Shown here: in pieces, positions 36,373 to 44,879 of the stretch | Position numbering within the stretch: position 1 is the stretch's first letter | Layout of the letters: every line of letters starts with the position of its first letter | Origin: Litoreibacter roseus | Lineage (GTDB): Bacteria > Pseudomonadota > Alphaproteobacteria > Rhodobacterales > Rhodobacteraceae | Length of the DNA: 64,000 nucleotides | Assembly: GCF_009811795.1 (NCBI RefSeq) | Contig: NZ_BLJE01000001.1 | Span: 1,359,178 to 1,423,177 of the forward strand | Direction of reading: 5' to 3' | Translations under genes and position numbers: made by a program | Notes under the pieces: model-generated | Database searches by the model: none | Told to the model about the DNA's origin: nothing | Seen by the model: the letters and a program-made list of their open reading frames with translations, nothing else

Positions 36373-38243
36373 CAGACACCCTTCCGCTGCTTTGAGCGCG
36401 TGGCTTCCCAGTCCTCATGGGCCGCGCGCACGGCAGGTTTGTCAGAGACTTCCGGTGTGCCGACCTCCCACCATGTGTGACCCTCGGCTGTCCAGCCCTC
36501 GTATGGGTCGACCTGCATCACGATCACATGGGTTTTGTCGCTTGCCTTGGCTTTTTTGAACGCTTCCCCAAGCTCTAACGGGTTGGAGACTGTCTGGGCG
36601 ACCGCGCCCATCGCCGCCGCATGCGCCTCAAAATCGACGGCAAAAGGCTCGGGAACGGTGGGGGAATCCGTAATCAGGTTGTTGAAGCTTTCGGCCCCAG
36701 TGTTGTTTTGCAGCTTGTTGATGACCGCAAAGCCACCATTGTCGAGCACCAGAATGATCAACTTCTTGCCCGTGAGCGCCGCAGAATAAATGTCCGAGTT
36801 CATGAGAAGATACGAGCCGTCCCCCACAAACACGATCGTGTCCTGTTCCGGCTCTTTCTCAGATTGCGCAATCCGTGCACCCCAACCGCCTGCAATCTCG
36901 TACCCCATGCACGAAAATCCAAACTCAACATCCACAGTTCCGATATCAAGCGTTCGCCAGTTTGCAGTTACCTCGGCAGGCAAGCCTCCGGCAGCGGTAA
37001 CGATCCTGTCTCGCGGGTCGCAAAGATCATTCACAACACCAATGGCCTGCGCATAGGAATTTGGCCGGTTCCCGCTGCTGACATTCTTGGCGACATACGC
37101 ATCCCAATCCGCCCGCTGCGCACGGGCTTTGGTGGTCCATTCCTGCGGCGCGGCATAGCCCTCAAGCGCCTTTGCCAATTCGGTCAACCCCAGCTTAGCG
37201 TCCCCGACCACGGGAGAAGCCATATGTTTGCCCGCGTCATGGCGTGCCGCATTCAGGGCGATGAATTTTGCGTCTGCCGCGAATGCCGTCCACGAACCTG
37301 TGGTGAAGTCCTGCAATCGTGTTCCCACGGCCAAGATGACGTCGGCTGTCTCAGCGATTGCGTTTGCGCTGTTCGAGCCTGTAACACCAAGCGGACCGAT
37401 GTTGAGTGGATGGGTGCTGAGTAAATTGGCGCGACCTGCAATTGTCTCGACCACGGGGATCTGGTGCGTTTCGGCGAAAGCGGTCAGGTCAGCCACCGCG
37501 TCAGAGTACTGTACGCCGCCACCGGCAATAATCATCGGGCGTTGCGCACACTTAAGCAGGCTCACGGCATCTGCGATCTCGGCGGCGTCAGGCGTGATCC
37601 TGCGAATGCGATGGACCCGCTTTTCGAAAAAGACCTCAGGGTACTCGCAAGCCCAGCCCTGAACGTCCTGTGGCAGCCCCAGAAAGGCTGGCCCGCAGTC
37701 CGCGGGATCAAGCATCGTTGCCAGCGCGGCAGGTAGCGACTGGATAATCTGGGCCGGATGGGTGATCCGGTCCCAGTATCGCGTCACTGCTTTGAAGGCG
37801 TCATTCAGACCCAACGTCGGGTTACCAAAATGCTCAAGCTGCTGCAGCACGGGGTCGGGCAGGCGGGTCAAGAAAGTATCCCCACACAGCATGAGCATGG
37901 GCAAGCGGTTGGCATGGGCCAAGGCTGCAGCGGTCAGCAAGTTGGCTGTGCCTGGACCTGCCGATGCCGTGCAAAACATGAAACGGCGGCGCAGGTGATA
38001 CTTGCTGTAGGCCGCCGCGGCAAAGCCCATGCTTTGTTCGTTCTGGCCACGATAGAGCGGTAGGATGTCTTGCACATCGTAGAGCGCTTCACCAAGGCAC
38101 GGCACATTGCCATGACCAAAGATACCAAACCCACCACCACACACGCGAATTTCAGCGCCATCAATCTCGATAAACTGGTTCGCCAGAAAACGGACGATGG
38201 CCTGCGCAGTTGTCAGGCGAAGTGTTGTCTGGTTCGCGCTCAT
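36372..38243 (-). CDS. iolD: 3D-(3,5/4)-trihydroxycyclohexane-1,2-dione hydrolase
   Basis: Thiamine diphosphate enzyme that opens the inositol-derived ring. 623 residues from the ATG at 38243. Elements seen are TTAQAIVRFLANQFIEID and VCGGGFGIFGHGNVPCLGEAL near the start, a central FAD/nucleotide-fold region, and the ThDP motif GDGSYLLMNSDIYSAAL through LVLDNGGFAVINKLQ. An extension of the frame upstream to 38516 would cross the divergent promoter and operator and is rejected. First gene of the iolDCBJG operon. Confidence 0.94.
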   Translation of the reverse strand: MSANQTTLRLTTAQAIVRFLANQFIEIDGAEIRVCGGGFGIFGHGNVPCLGEALYDVQDILPLYRGQNEQSMGFAAAAYSKYHLRRRFMFCTASAGPGTANLLTAAALAHANRLPMLMLCGDTFLTRLPDPVLQQLEHFGNPTLGLNDAFKAVTRYWDRITHPAQIIQSLPAALATMLDPADCGPAFLGLPQDVQGWACEYPEVFFEKRVHRIRRITPDAAEIADAVSLLKCAQRPMIIAGGGVQYSDAVADLTAFAETHQIPVVETIAGRANLLSTHPLNIGPLGVTGSNSANAIAETADVILAVGTRLQDFTTGSWTAFAADAKFIALNAARHDAGKHMASPVVGDAKLGLTELAKALEGYAAPQEWTTKARAQRADWDAYVAKNVSSGNRPNSYAQAIGVVNDLCDPRDRIVTAAGGLPAEVTANWRTLDIGTVDVEFGFSCMGYEIAGGWGARIAQSEKEPEQDTIVFVGDGSYLLMNSDIYSAALTGKKLIILVLDNGGFAVINKLQNNTGAESFNNLITDSPTVPEPFAVDFEAHAAAMGAVAQTVSNPLELGEAFKKAKASDKTHVIVMQVDPYEGWTAEGHTWWEVGTPEVSDKPAVRAAHEDWEATRSKQRKGV

Positions 38244-38292
38244 CTGCTCCCCCGATGCCCTCTCGATCAACAGCGTAAAAGTCAATTGCAGG

Positions 38293-38321
38293 TTGCGAAT
38301 GGTCGAATCCGACGATACAAG
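38293..38321 (+). promoter_or_regulatory. Predicted promoter of the divergent inositol gene set
   Basis: TTGCGA (38293-38298) and TACAAG (38316-38321) are separated by 17 bases and resemble sigma-70 -35 and -10 boxes. The palindromic operator begins two bases after the -10 box, which fits repression by a bound LacI-family protein. Confidence 0.5.
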
Positions 38322-38322
38322 A

Positions 38323-38340
38323 TTTGCAACCGGTTGCAAA
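38323..38340. promoter_or_regulatory. LacI-family operator, copy 1
   Basis: TTTGCAACCGGTTGCAAA is a perfect 18-bp palindrome with the central CCGG seen in many LacI-family operators. The same 18 bases occur at 42642-42659. It lies between the divergent iolD and oxidoreductase starts. Confidence 0.88.
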
Positions 38341-38365
38341 CCGTATTTCGGATTGGGAGAGCGCC

Positions 38366-39481
38366 ATGCCGCAGATCGGCATCGGAATTGTCGGCGGCGG
38401 CTATATGGGCAAAGCCCACGCGGTTGCGTTCTCGGCTGTCGGCGCGCTTTTTGACACCAATTTTCGACCTCATCTTGAAATGATCTGCGCAAGCACCGCG
38501 ACGTCCGCTGAAACATACCGTGCGGCTTATGGTTTTGCGCGCGCGACCGATGATTGGCGCAAGCTCGTCCGGGATGCTGCTATCGAAGCGATCGTCGTCG
38601 CGTCCCCCCAAGAAACTCATCGCGAGATCGCGGAGGCTGCTTTTGCCGCCGGGAAACCGGTCTTCTGCGAAAAGCCGCTTGGCGCCACGTTGGACGACAG
38701 CCGTGCGATGGTCGCGGCAGCAGACCAGGCGGGTGTCGCAAATATGGTCGGGTTCAACTACGTCCGAACGCCTGCAACCCAATACGCACGGGAGTTGATC
38801 AGAGGCGGCGCACTCGGCCAAATCACGTGGTTTCGCGGGGAACATACGGAAGACTTCTTGGCGGATCCAGCGGAGCCCGCCACATGGCGCACAAAGGGCG
38901 TGTCAAACGGCACCATGGGCGATCTGGCGCCGCATATGATCAATGCGGCGCTGGCCCTGATCGGCCCGATCAAGAGCCTCTGCGCAGAGGTTGAGACCGT
39001 ACACAAGAGCCGTCCCGGGGATCAGGGCGCGGTGGACGTGACGAATGATGACCATGGCCAGGTGATGTGTCGGTTTGAAAGCGGGGCAATGGGACATCTC
39101 TACTTCAGCCGCATCGCGACAGGTCGAAAGATGGGCTACGCCTACGAGATCCACGGAACCAAGGGCGCACTTCGATTTGACCAAGAGGATCAGAATGCCC
39201 TCTGGCTCTACGACGCTAGCAGTCCGGCGGAAAGACGGGGGTTCACCAAGATTTTAACCGGTCCGGAGCATCCGGATTATGCGGCCTTCTGTCAGGGACC
39301 GGGCCACGGCACAGGGTATCAGGACCAGATTACCATTGAAGCGCGGGATTTCCTCAAGGCCATCGAAACAGGCAAGCCAGTCTGGCCCACATTCCGCGAC
39401 GGTATGGAGGTCAATCAAGTGATCGCCGCGGCTTTTGAGTCTTCAAAAAAACAGGGCTGGCTGAACGTCTCCGCCGTTTGA
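38366..39481 (+). CDS. Gfo/Idh/MocA family oxidoreductase (inositol dehydrogenase-like)
   Basis: NAD(P)-dependent oxidoreductase of 371 residues. It has GIGIVGGGYMGKAHAVAFS, PVFCEKPLGATLDD, VGFNYVRTPATQYAREL and GTMGDLAPHMINAAL, the usual nucleotide site, catalytic Lys and Asp/His positions. It heads the plus-strand half of the island and shares the LacI operator, so a role on scyllo- or chiro-inositol or a related polyol is likely but the substrate is not known. GGGAGA at 38355-38360 supports the ATG at 38366. It is followed by iolE after 14 bases. Confidence 0.85.
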   Translation: MPQIGIGIVGGGYMGKAHAVAFSAVGALFDTNFRPHLEMICASTATSAETYRAAYGFARATDDWRKLVRDAAIEAIVVASPQETHREIAEAAFAAGKPVFCEKPLGATLDDSRAMVAAADQAGVANMVGFNYVRTPATQYARELIRGGALGQITWFRGEHTEDFLADPAEPATWRTKGVSNGTMGDLAPHMINAALALIGPIKSLCAEVETVHKSRPGDQGAVDVTNDDHGQVMCRFESGAMGHLYFSRIATGRKMGYAYEIHGTKGALRFDQEDQNALWLYDASSPAERRGFTKILTGPEHPDYAAFCQGPGHGTGYQDQITIEARDFLKAIETGKPVWPTFRDGMEVNQVIAAAFESSKKQGWLNVSAV

Positions 39482-39495
39482 AAGGACAGGATCTT

Positions 39496-40386
39496 ATGAC
39501 CATCAAGATTGGCAACGCGCCCTGTTCGTGGGGTGTTGAATTTGCGAATGACGCCCGCAATCCCAACTGGCGAGATGTTCTGAAAGACTGCGCTGCGGCC
39601 GGTTACAAGGGCATTGAGCTGGGTCCGGTGGGGTTCATGCCCGAGGACCCGGCCGTCCTGTCTGACGCGCTTTCGGAATATGATCTGACCCTGATAGGCG
39701 GGGTTGTCTTTAGGGCCTTTCACGATCCCGCTCTGTGGGATGACGTGATGGATGGCGCAGTGCGCACCTGCAAGGCATTGGCAGCCCACGGGGCGCAGCA
39801 TCTGGTTTTGATCGACTCGATCTCCCCCCGCCGTGCGCCGACAGCCGGGCGCGCCGAAGAGGCCGAACAGATGAGCAAAACAGAGTGGTCGGCGTTTCGA
39901 GATCGCATTGCGGCGATCGCGACGATTGGAGCCGAAGAATACGGGCTGACCGTCGGGATCCATGCCCACGCGGCTGGCTTTATTGATTTCGAGCCGGAGC
40001 TAGAGCGGCTCCTGTCAGAGGTCGATGAGAGCATCCTGAAGATATGTTTTGATACGGGCCATCACTCCTACGCGGGTTTCGATCCAGTTGCTTTAATGAC
40101 GCGGCATATGGACCGGATCAGCTACATGCATTTCAAGGACATCGACCCGCGGGTAAAGGCACAGGCGATTGCCAATCGCACCGGATTCTACGACGCATGT
40201 GGACAGGGCATTTTTTGCAATCTGGGGCAAGGTGACGTCGATTTTCCTGCTATCCGCGACGTTCTGCGAGATGCCGGATTTAACGGCTGGTGCACGGTCG
40301 AGCAGGACTGCGATCCAACGCTCGACGTCAATCCCATGGCCGACGCAAAGGCAAACCGCGCCTATCTGCAATCCATCGGCTTTTGA
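39496..40386 (+). CDS. iolE: Inosose dehydratase
   Basis: Dehydrates 2-keto-myo-inositol. 296 residues, the IolE length. It begins IKIGNAPCSWGVEFANDARN, the diagnostic start, and is a TIM-barrel sugar isomerase-fold protein with IHAHAAGFIDFE, CFDTGHHSYAGFD, YMHFKDIDPRVK and CTVEQDCDP metal-site segments. An isomerase IolI-like role is possible but the N-terminus favours IolE. AAAGGACAGG at 39481-39490 fixes the ATG at 39496; a TTG 6 codons earlier is ignored. Confidence 0.93.
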   Translation: MTIKIGNAPCSWGVEFANDARNPNWRDVLKDCAAAGYKGIELGPVGFMPEDPAVLSDALSEYDLTLIGGVVFRAFHDPALWDDVMDGAVRTCKALAAHGAQHLVLIDSISPRRAPTAGRAEEAEQMSKTEWSAFRDRIAAIATIGAEEYGLTVGIHAHAAGFIDFEPELERLLSEVDESILKICFDTGHHSYAGFDPVALMTRHMDRISYMHFKDIDPRVKAQAIANRTGFYDACGQGIFCNLGQGDVDFPAIRDVLRDAGFNGWCTVEQDCDPTLDVNPMADAKANRAYLQSIGF

Positions 40387-40401
40387 TCAAGGACATCAAC
40401 T

Positions 40402-41559
40402 ATGGAGCGACTGAATTGGGGCATGATCGGCGGCGGTGAAGGCAGCCAGATCGGCCCGGCACACAGGCTGGGCGCTGGCCTTGACGGTGCCTTCATCTTT
40501 GCCGCTGGTGCGCTGGATCACAGACCGTCCGCCGGACGGGCCTATGGGCAGACTTTGGGCCTGACACCTGACCGGTCATACGGTGACTGGCGCGAGATGC
40601 TTGAGGGTGAACGCGGTCGCGCGGATGCAGTTGATCTTGTGACCGTTGCCACACCGAATGCGACGCATTTTGAAATCACGAAAGCCTTTCTTGAGGGCGG
40701 ATTTCACGTGCTCTGTGAAAAGCCCATGACAATGACCGTGGAAGAAGGTGAGGAGATCGTGAAGCTCAGCCAGTCCACCGGAAAGATCTGCGCGGTGAAC
40801 TACGGATACACGGGATATTCGCTGGTGCGTCACATGCGGGCCATGGTTTCGCGTGGTGATCTGGGGCATGTCCGGGTCGTGGTTGCCGAGTTTGCCCACG
40901 GCCATCATGCGGATGCGACAGATGCGGACAATCCAAGGGTTCGCTGGCGGTACGATCCGGCTCAGGCTGGCGTCTCTGCGCAGTTTGCCGATTGCGGTAT
41001 CCACGCGATGCATATGGCAAGTTTTGTCGTAGGACAGGACATTGAGAGACTGTCGGCAGACACTGTGTCCTGCATAAAAAGCCGCGTGCTGGAAGACGAT
41101 GCGATGGTCAATTTCCGCATGTCAGGCGGCACTGTCGGGCGTCTTTGGACATCTTCGATCGCCATTGGACGCCAACATGGGCTGACCCTGCAGGTTTTCG
41201 GGGAAAAGGGTGGTTTGAGATGGTCTCAGGAACAGCCGAACCAGCTTTATCACATGCCAATTGGGAAGCGGCTTCAGGTAATAGAACGCGGGGAAGGGGG
41301 GTTGTCCCCGGAAGCCGACCGCACGAGCCGCGTCACCGTTGGACATGCCGAAGGGATGCCGCTTGCTTTTGCTAACATCTACAAGGATCTGGCCGAAGCG
41401 ATCCACGCGCGGAAAAACGGGCGGGACATCGACCCGGCGGCGGACCTGTATCCACGGGCAGAAGATGGGCTGCGGTCTATGGCTGCGGTCTTTGCGGTTG
41501 CACAGTCAGGTCAATCTGAAGGTCAATGGGTCGACGCGCGCCCGCCGATGTTTCGCTAG
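40402..41559 (+). CDS. Gfo/Idh/MocA family oxidoreductase, second of the plus-strand set
   Basis: NAD(P)-dependent oxidoreductase of 385 residues. It begins LNWGMIGGGEGSQIGPAHRL, has VLCEKPMTMTVEEGEEIV with the catalytic Lys, and VSAQFADCGIHAMHMASFV in place of the Asp/His helix. It follows iolE by 15 bases. It belongs with relatives that oxidise inositols or their keto forms; substrate is unknown. Its TAG stop overlaps the stop of the convergent lacI gene (CTAG). Confidence 0.82.
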   Translation: MERLNWGMIGGGEGSQIGPAHRLGAGLDGAFIFAAGALDHRPSAGRAYGQTLGLTPDRSYGDWREMLEGERGRADAVDLVTVATPNATHFEITKAFLEGGFHVLCEKPMTMTVEEGEEIVKLSQSTGKICAVNYGYTGYSLVRHMRAMVSRGDLGHVRVVVAEFAHGHHADATDADNPRVRWRYDPAQAGVSAQFADCGIHAMHMASFVVGQDIERLSADTVSCIKSRVLEDDAMVNFRMSGGTVGRLWTSSIAIGRQHGLTLQVFGEKGGLRWSQEQPNQLYHMPIGKRLQVIERGEGGLSPEADRTSRVTVGHAEGMPLAFANIYKDLAEAIHARKNGRDIDPAADLYPRAEDGLRSMAAVFAVAQSGQSEGQWVDARPPMFR

Positions 41560-42560
41560 GACGCGATTGCCTTAAGTGTGCCACGCTCAATGATATGACA
41601 GGGAAACAGCCGAGCTTCGGGGTAGCGATCCGGCTTGTCAACTGTCGCAACAACCAGTTCGATGGAAGAGTTTATAATCTCTGCAATCGGTTGACGGATG
41701 GTCGTCAGGTTGATGTTTTCCCATCCGGCCATCTCCATATCGTTGAGGCCGATCAGGCCGATATCATCCGGCACGGTAAGCCCAGCGTCAGCAACCGCGC
41801 TCAAAGCCCCAATCGATAAGACATCGTCGCCACAGAAGTAGGCCTGTGCTTTGTGGTGATCGCGCAGGAGCCGCTGCATCTCGGCCCGGCCAGCGTCAAA
41901 TGAATAGGCAGTCGCAAAGCTTATACTCAGATTTATATCAGGCCGCTTTGACATTTCGTCTGAAAAGCCCGCAAGACGGTCCTGTGTCGAGGTCGCGGCC
42001 TCTGGCCCACCAAGAAAAGCAACGTCCGAGTAGCCACGCGCTTGCAAAGTTTGTGCGGCCATTCGACCACATTGTACGTTGTCGATACCGACTACATGGA
42101 CCTCAGGCGCGGTCGAGGACCGCCCGAAGGAATGCACTACGGGGACGCCCGCGTCCTTGAACGCCTTTGCGAAACTTGGCGGCAGAGTCGAAGAGGCGAC
42201 GATCACGCCGTCAACTGAATACTGACGCAGCATCCGGACGGAGGTCTGCGGATCGGTCTCATCAGAAAGGTTCACAAGAAGAGGGCGCAGACCGCGATCC
42301 TGCAAGCCGCGCGTGAACAGATCAAACACTTCGAGGAAAATCGGGTTGTGGAAGTTGTTAGACACCAGCCCGATCAGCTTTGTACGTCCAGTGCTGAGCG
42401 CTGATGCAAGAGCGCTTGGCGTGTATCCAAGCTCGCCCGCCGCTTTCTCAACCTTCCGCCGTGTCTTTTCCGAAACCGATGCCCCTGCTGTGAAGGTGCG
42501 CGACACCGCAGATCGCGACACGCCCGCCCGAAGGGCAACCTCTTTAAGCGTTACAGTCAT
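41556..42560 (-). CDS. LacI-family transcriptional repressor of the inositol island
   Basis: 334 residues with an N-terminal helix-turn-helix VTLKEVALRAGVSRSAVSRTFT (about 3-24) and hinge PSALASALSTGRTKLIGLV, then a type I periplasmic-fold effector domain with VHVVGIDNVQCGRMAAQTL and DDIGLIGLNDMEMAGW. Effector is probably an inositol or pathway intermediate. It is divergent from the ABC importer and the 18-bp palindrome lies in the shared promoter region, so it is probably autoregulated and represses both gene sets. Confidence 0.9.
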   Translation of the reverse strand: MTVTLKEVALRAGVSRSAVSRTFTAGASVSEKTRRKVEKAAGELGYTPSALASALSTGRTKLIGLVSNNFHNPIFLEVFDLFTRGLQDRGLRPLLVNLSDETDPQTSVRMLRQYSVDGVIVASSTLPPSFAKAFKDAGVPVVHSFGRSSTAPEVHVVGIDNVQCGRMAAQTLQARGYSDVAFLGGPEAATSTQDRLAGFSDEMSKRPDINLSISFATAYSFDAGRAEMQRLLRDHHKAQAYFCGDDVLSIGALSAVADAGLTVPDDIGLIGLNDMEMAGWENINLTTIRQPIAEIINSSIELVVATVDKPDRYPEARLFPCHIIERGTLKAIAS

Positions 42561-42607
42561 TGCAATGCGTATCCTTCATTTCGTTCCCGGCATGCACATA
42601 TCGATTT

Positions 42608-42636
42608 TTGTCATCAACAACCATGAGCAATTACCC
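42608..42636 (+). promoter_or_regulatory. Predicted promoter of the inositol-type ABC importer
   Basis: TTGTCA (42608-42613) and TTACCC (42631-42636) are 17 bases apart. The -35 box is good, the -10 box weak. The LacI palindrome follows after five bases, in the same relative place as at 38323. Confidence 0.35.
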
Positions 42637-42641
42637 AGAGA

Positions 42642-42659
42642 TTTGCAACCGGTTGCAAA
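42642..42659. promoter_or_regulatory. LacI-family operator, copy 2
   Basis: The same 18 bases, TTTGCAACCGGTTGCAAA, as at 38323-38340. It lies between the lacI start (82 bases away) and the binding-protein start (87 bases away). Confidence 0.88.
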
Positions 42660-42745
42660 AAACTACGATTCGTGCATACGATGCGGTAAGGGGCGGGCAA
42701 CACCCGGCAGAAGGGCCGCTCTGATGAAGTCCATGGGAGGAAATC

Positions 42746-43696
42746 ATGAAATCACTGCTCAAAACGATCGCACTTTCCGCGGTCGCTCTCGCTGCGCCTG
42801 TTCTGACGGCCACCACCGCTGCGGCCGAAGGTGAGCGCTATGTCCTTGTAAGCCATGCACCGGACAGCGACAGCTGGTGGAACACCATCAAGAACGGCAT
42901 CGCGCTTGCGGGCGAGCAAATGAATGTTGAGGTCGAGTATCGCAACCCACCGACCGGCGATCTGGCGGACATGGCGCGGATCATCGAACAGGCCGCCGCC
43001 TCAGGGCCGAACGGAATTATTACGACGCTTGCGGACTACGATGTTCTGAGTGGCCCGATCAAATCCGCTGTCGATCAAGGGATCAACGTCATCATCATGA
43101 ATTCTGGCACGCCAGAACAGGTTGCCGAAGTGGGTGCGTTGATGTTTGTGGGCCAGCCGGAATACGACGCGGGCCTTGCCGCGGGTCAGCGGGCCAAGCG
43201 CGACGGTGTCGAAAGCTTTGTCTGCGTGAACCACGTGATCTCCAACACCGTCGTGGCGGAAAGATGCCGCGGCTTTGCGGACGGTCTGGGCGTCGATCTG
43301 GGCAGCAGCATGATCGACAGCGGCCAGGACCCGGCTGAGATCAAGAACCGCGTCATCGCCTATCTGACAGCCAATCCGGAAACCGATGCGATCCTCACAT
43401 TGGGCCCGACATCCGCCGACCCCACCATTCTTGCGGTCGAGGAGATGGGCATTGCCGGTGATATCTACTTCGGCACCTTCGATCTGGGCACCGAGATTGT
43501 GAAGGCGATCAAGTCAGGCACGATCAATTGGGGTATCGACCAACAGCCGTTCCTGCAGGCTTATCTGCCTGTTGTGGTCCTGACGAATTATGACCGCTAC
43601 GGCGTTCTGCCGGGCAACAACATCAACTCAGGCCCCGGATTTGTGACCAAGGATGCTCTGGGCAAGGTTGAGGAATTCGCTGGCGAATACCGCTAG
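42746..43696 (+). CDS. Sugar/inositol ABC transporter substrate-binding protein
   Basis: Periplasmic protein of 316 residues with a signal peptide (SLLKTIALSAVALAAPVLTATTAAAEG). It has the sugar-binding fold: VSHAPDSDSWWNTIKNGIALAG, NVIIMNSGTPE, FVGQPEYDAGLAAG and FGTFDLGTEIVKAIKSGTINW. A GGAGG ribosome site lies before the ATG. The context with lacI and iol genes suggests myo-inositol, as for the inositol importers of other alphaproteobacteria; the ligand is an inference. Confidence 0.88.
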   Translation: MKSLLKTIALSAVALAAPVLTATTAAAEGERYVLVSHAPDSDSWWNTIKNGIALAGEQMNVEVEYRNPPTGDLADMARIIEQAAASGPNGIITTLADYDVLSGPIKSAVDQGINVIIMNSGTPEQVAEVGALMFVGQPEYDAGLAAGQRAKRDGVESFVCVNHVISNTVVAERCRGFADGLGVDLGSSMIDSGQDPAEIKNRVIAYLTANPETDAILTLGPTSADPTILAVEEMGIAGDIYFGTFDLGTEIVKAIKSGTINWGIDQQPFLQAYLPVVVLTNYDRYGVLPGNNINSGPGFVTKDALGKVEEFAGEYR

Positions 43697-43711
43697 GCGA
43701 CACGGACGATA

Positions 43712-43734
43712 GCGGTCCGGCTTCGTCGGGCCGC
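43712..43734 (+). promoter_or_regulatory. Intercistronic hairpin after the binding-protein gene
   Basis: GCGGTCC at 43712 pairs with GGGCCGC ending at 43734 around a CTTCG-containing loop. No U-tract follows. It probably stabilises the 3' end of the binding-protein message, as in other ABC operons, or partly terminates transcription before the permease. Confidence 0.55.
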
Positions 43735-43766
43735 GTATTCCTACAGCATTCAAGGAACACCCTGAC

Positions 43767-44879
43767 ATGTCTGCAACTACAGACAGCGACGAACGCGTCC
43801 GGGATATCTCGCCACTGCGTCGCGCCCTGATCCGACCCGAACTTGGTGGCATTGTCGGCACAGTCGCGGTGTTCACGTTTTTTCTGCTGCTCGCAGGCAA
43901 CAGCGGAATGTTTGCGGCTCAGGGCGTCATGAATTGGGCCACGGTGTCGGCGCAGTTCATGATCATCGCGGTGGGTGCGTGCCTGCTGATGATCGCGGGT
44001 GAGTTTGATCTGTCCGTCGGATCCATGATCGGGTTCGCTGGCATGATGGTTGCAATCTTCGGGGTCACGTTGGGCTGGCCCATGTGGATCGCCATATTGC
44101 TGACTTTCGTGATCTGCATGACTTTGGGCGCAATCAATGGCCTCATCGTCGTCCGGACGGGACTACCCAGCTTCATCGTCACGCTTGCCACGCTCTTCAT
44201 CCTGCGTGGGTTTTCGATTTTTATTCCACAGACTGTTGAGCGGAAAACCAATATCGGTGGGATCAAAGAGGCCGCGGAGGGGGATTGGCTGGCATCGCTC
44301 TTTGGCGCCAAGATCGGCCAGCCCATTTTTCAGTGGCTTGGCGATCAGGGGATTATCGGCACATTCACGCGTGGCAACCTTCAGGGCAAGCCCGTGGTCG
44401 AAGGCATTCCAATGCTCATGGTCTGGGCGCTCGGCATCATCATTTTTGGGCATATCCTTTTGACCCGCACCCGGTTCGGCAACTGGATTTTTGCGGCTGG
44501 CGGGGACGCCCAAGCCGCGCGCTATGTGGGTGTGCCAGTCAATCGGGTAAAGATCCTGTTGTTCATGTTCACCGCCTTCTGCGCCACGGTGTTTGCCGTT
44601 TGCCAGGTGACCGAATTCGGATCGGCCGCCTCGGACAGGGGAATGCTGAAGGAGTTCGAAGCGATCATTGCTGTGGTCATTGGTGGCGCTCTTCTGACCG
44701 GTGGCTACGGCTCCGTGATCGGGGCCGCACTTGGTGCACTGATCTTCGGGGTAGTGCAGCAAGGGCTGTTTTTTGCAGGTGTGGAAAGCTCGCTCTTTCG
44801 TGTTTTTCTGGGCGTTATTTTGCTGCTGGCGGTGATCCTGAACACTTATATCCGTCGCCTCATCACGGGGGAGCGCTAG
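43767..44879 (+). CDS. Sugar/inositol ABC transporter permease
   Basis: CUT2-type permease of 370 residues. It has IIAVGACLLMIAGEFDLSVGSMIGFAGM, TGLPSFIVTLATLFILRGFSIF, FAAGGDAQAARYVGVPVNRVK and EFEAIIAVVIGGALLTGGYGS. Relative to FrcC it carries a longer extracytoplasmic loop (KTNIGGIKEAAEGDWLASL region). The next gene starts directly after its stop. Confidence 0.9.
   Translation: MSATTDSDERVRDISPLRRALIRPELGGIVGTVAVFTFFLLLAGNSGMFAAQGVMNWATVSAQFMIIAVGACLLMIAGEFDLSVGSMIGFAGMMVAIFGVTLGWPMWIAILLTFVICMTLGAINGLIVVRTGLPSFIVTLATLFILRGFSIFIPQTVERKTNIGGIKEAAEGDWLASLFGAKIGQPIFQWLGDQGIIGTFTRGNLQGKPVVEGIPMLMVWALGIIIFGHILLTRTRFGNWIFAAGGDAQAARYVGVPVNRVKILLFMFTAFCATVFAVCQVTEFGSAASDRGMLKEFEAIIAVVIGGALLTGGYGSVIGAALGALIFGVVQQGLFFAGVESSLFRVFLGVILLLAVILNTYIRRLITGER

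Noticed and set aside
38285..38299. ATTGCAGGTTGCGAA, a possible extra LacI half-site pair upstream of operator 1
   Set aside because: The spacing lacks two bases compared with the palindrome, and it overlaps the predicted -35 box.
38244..38516. 91-codon upstream extension of iolD
   Set aside because: It runs through the divergent promoter and LacI operator and into the next gene; the IolD N-terminus begins at 38243.
41676..41694. CTGCAATCGGTTGACG, a partial match to the 18-bp LacI palindrome inside the lacI gene
   Set aside because: Several mismatches and not symmetric; the bases encode conserved residues of the regulator.
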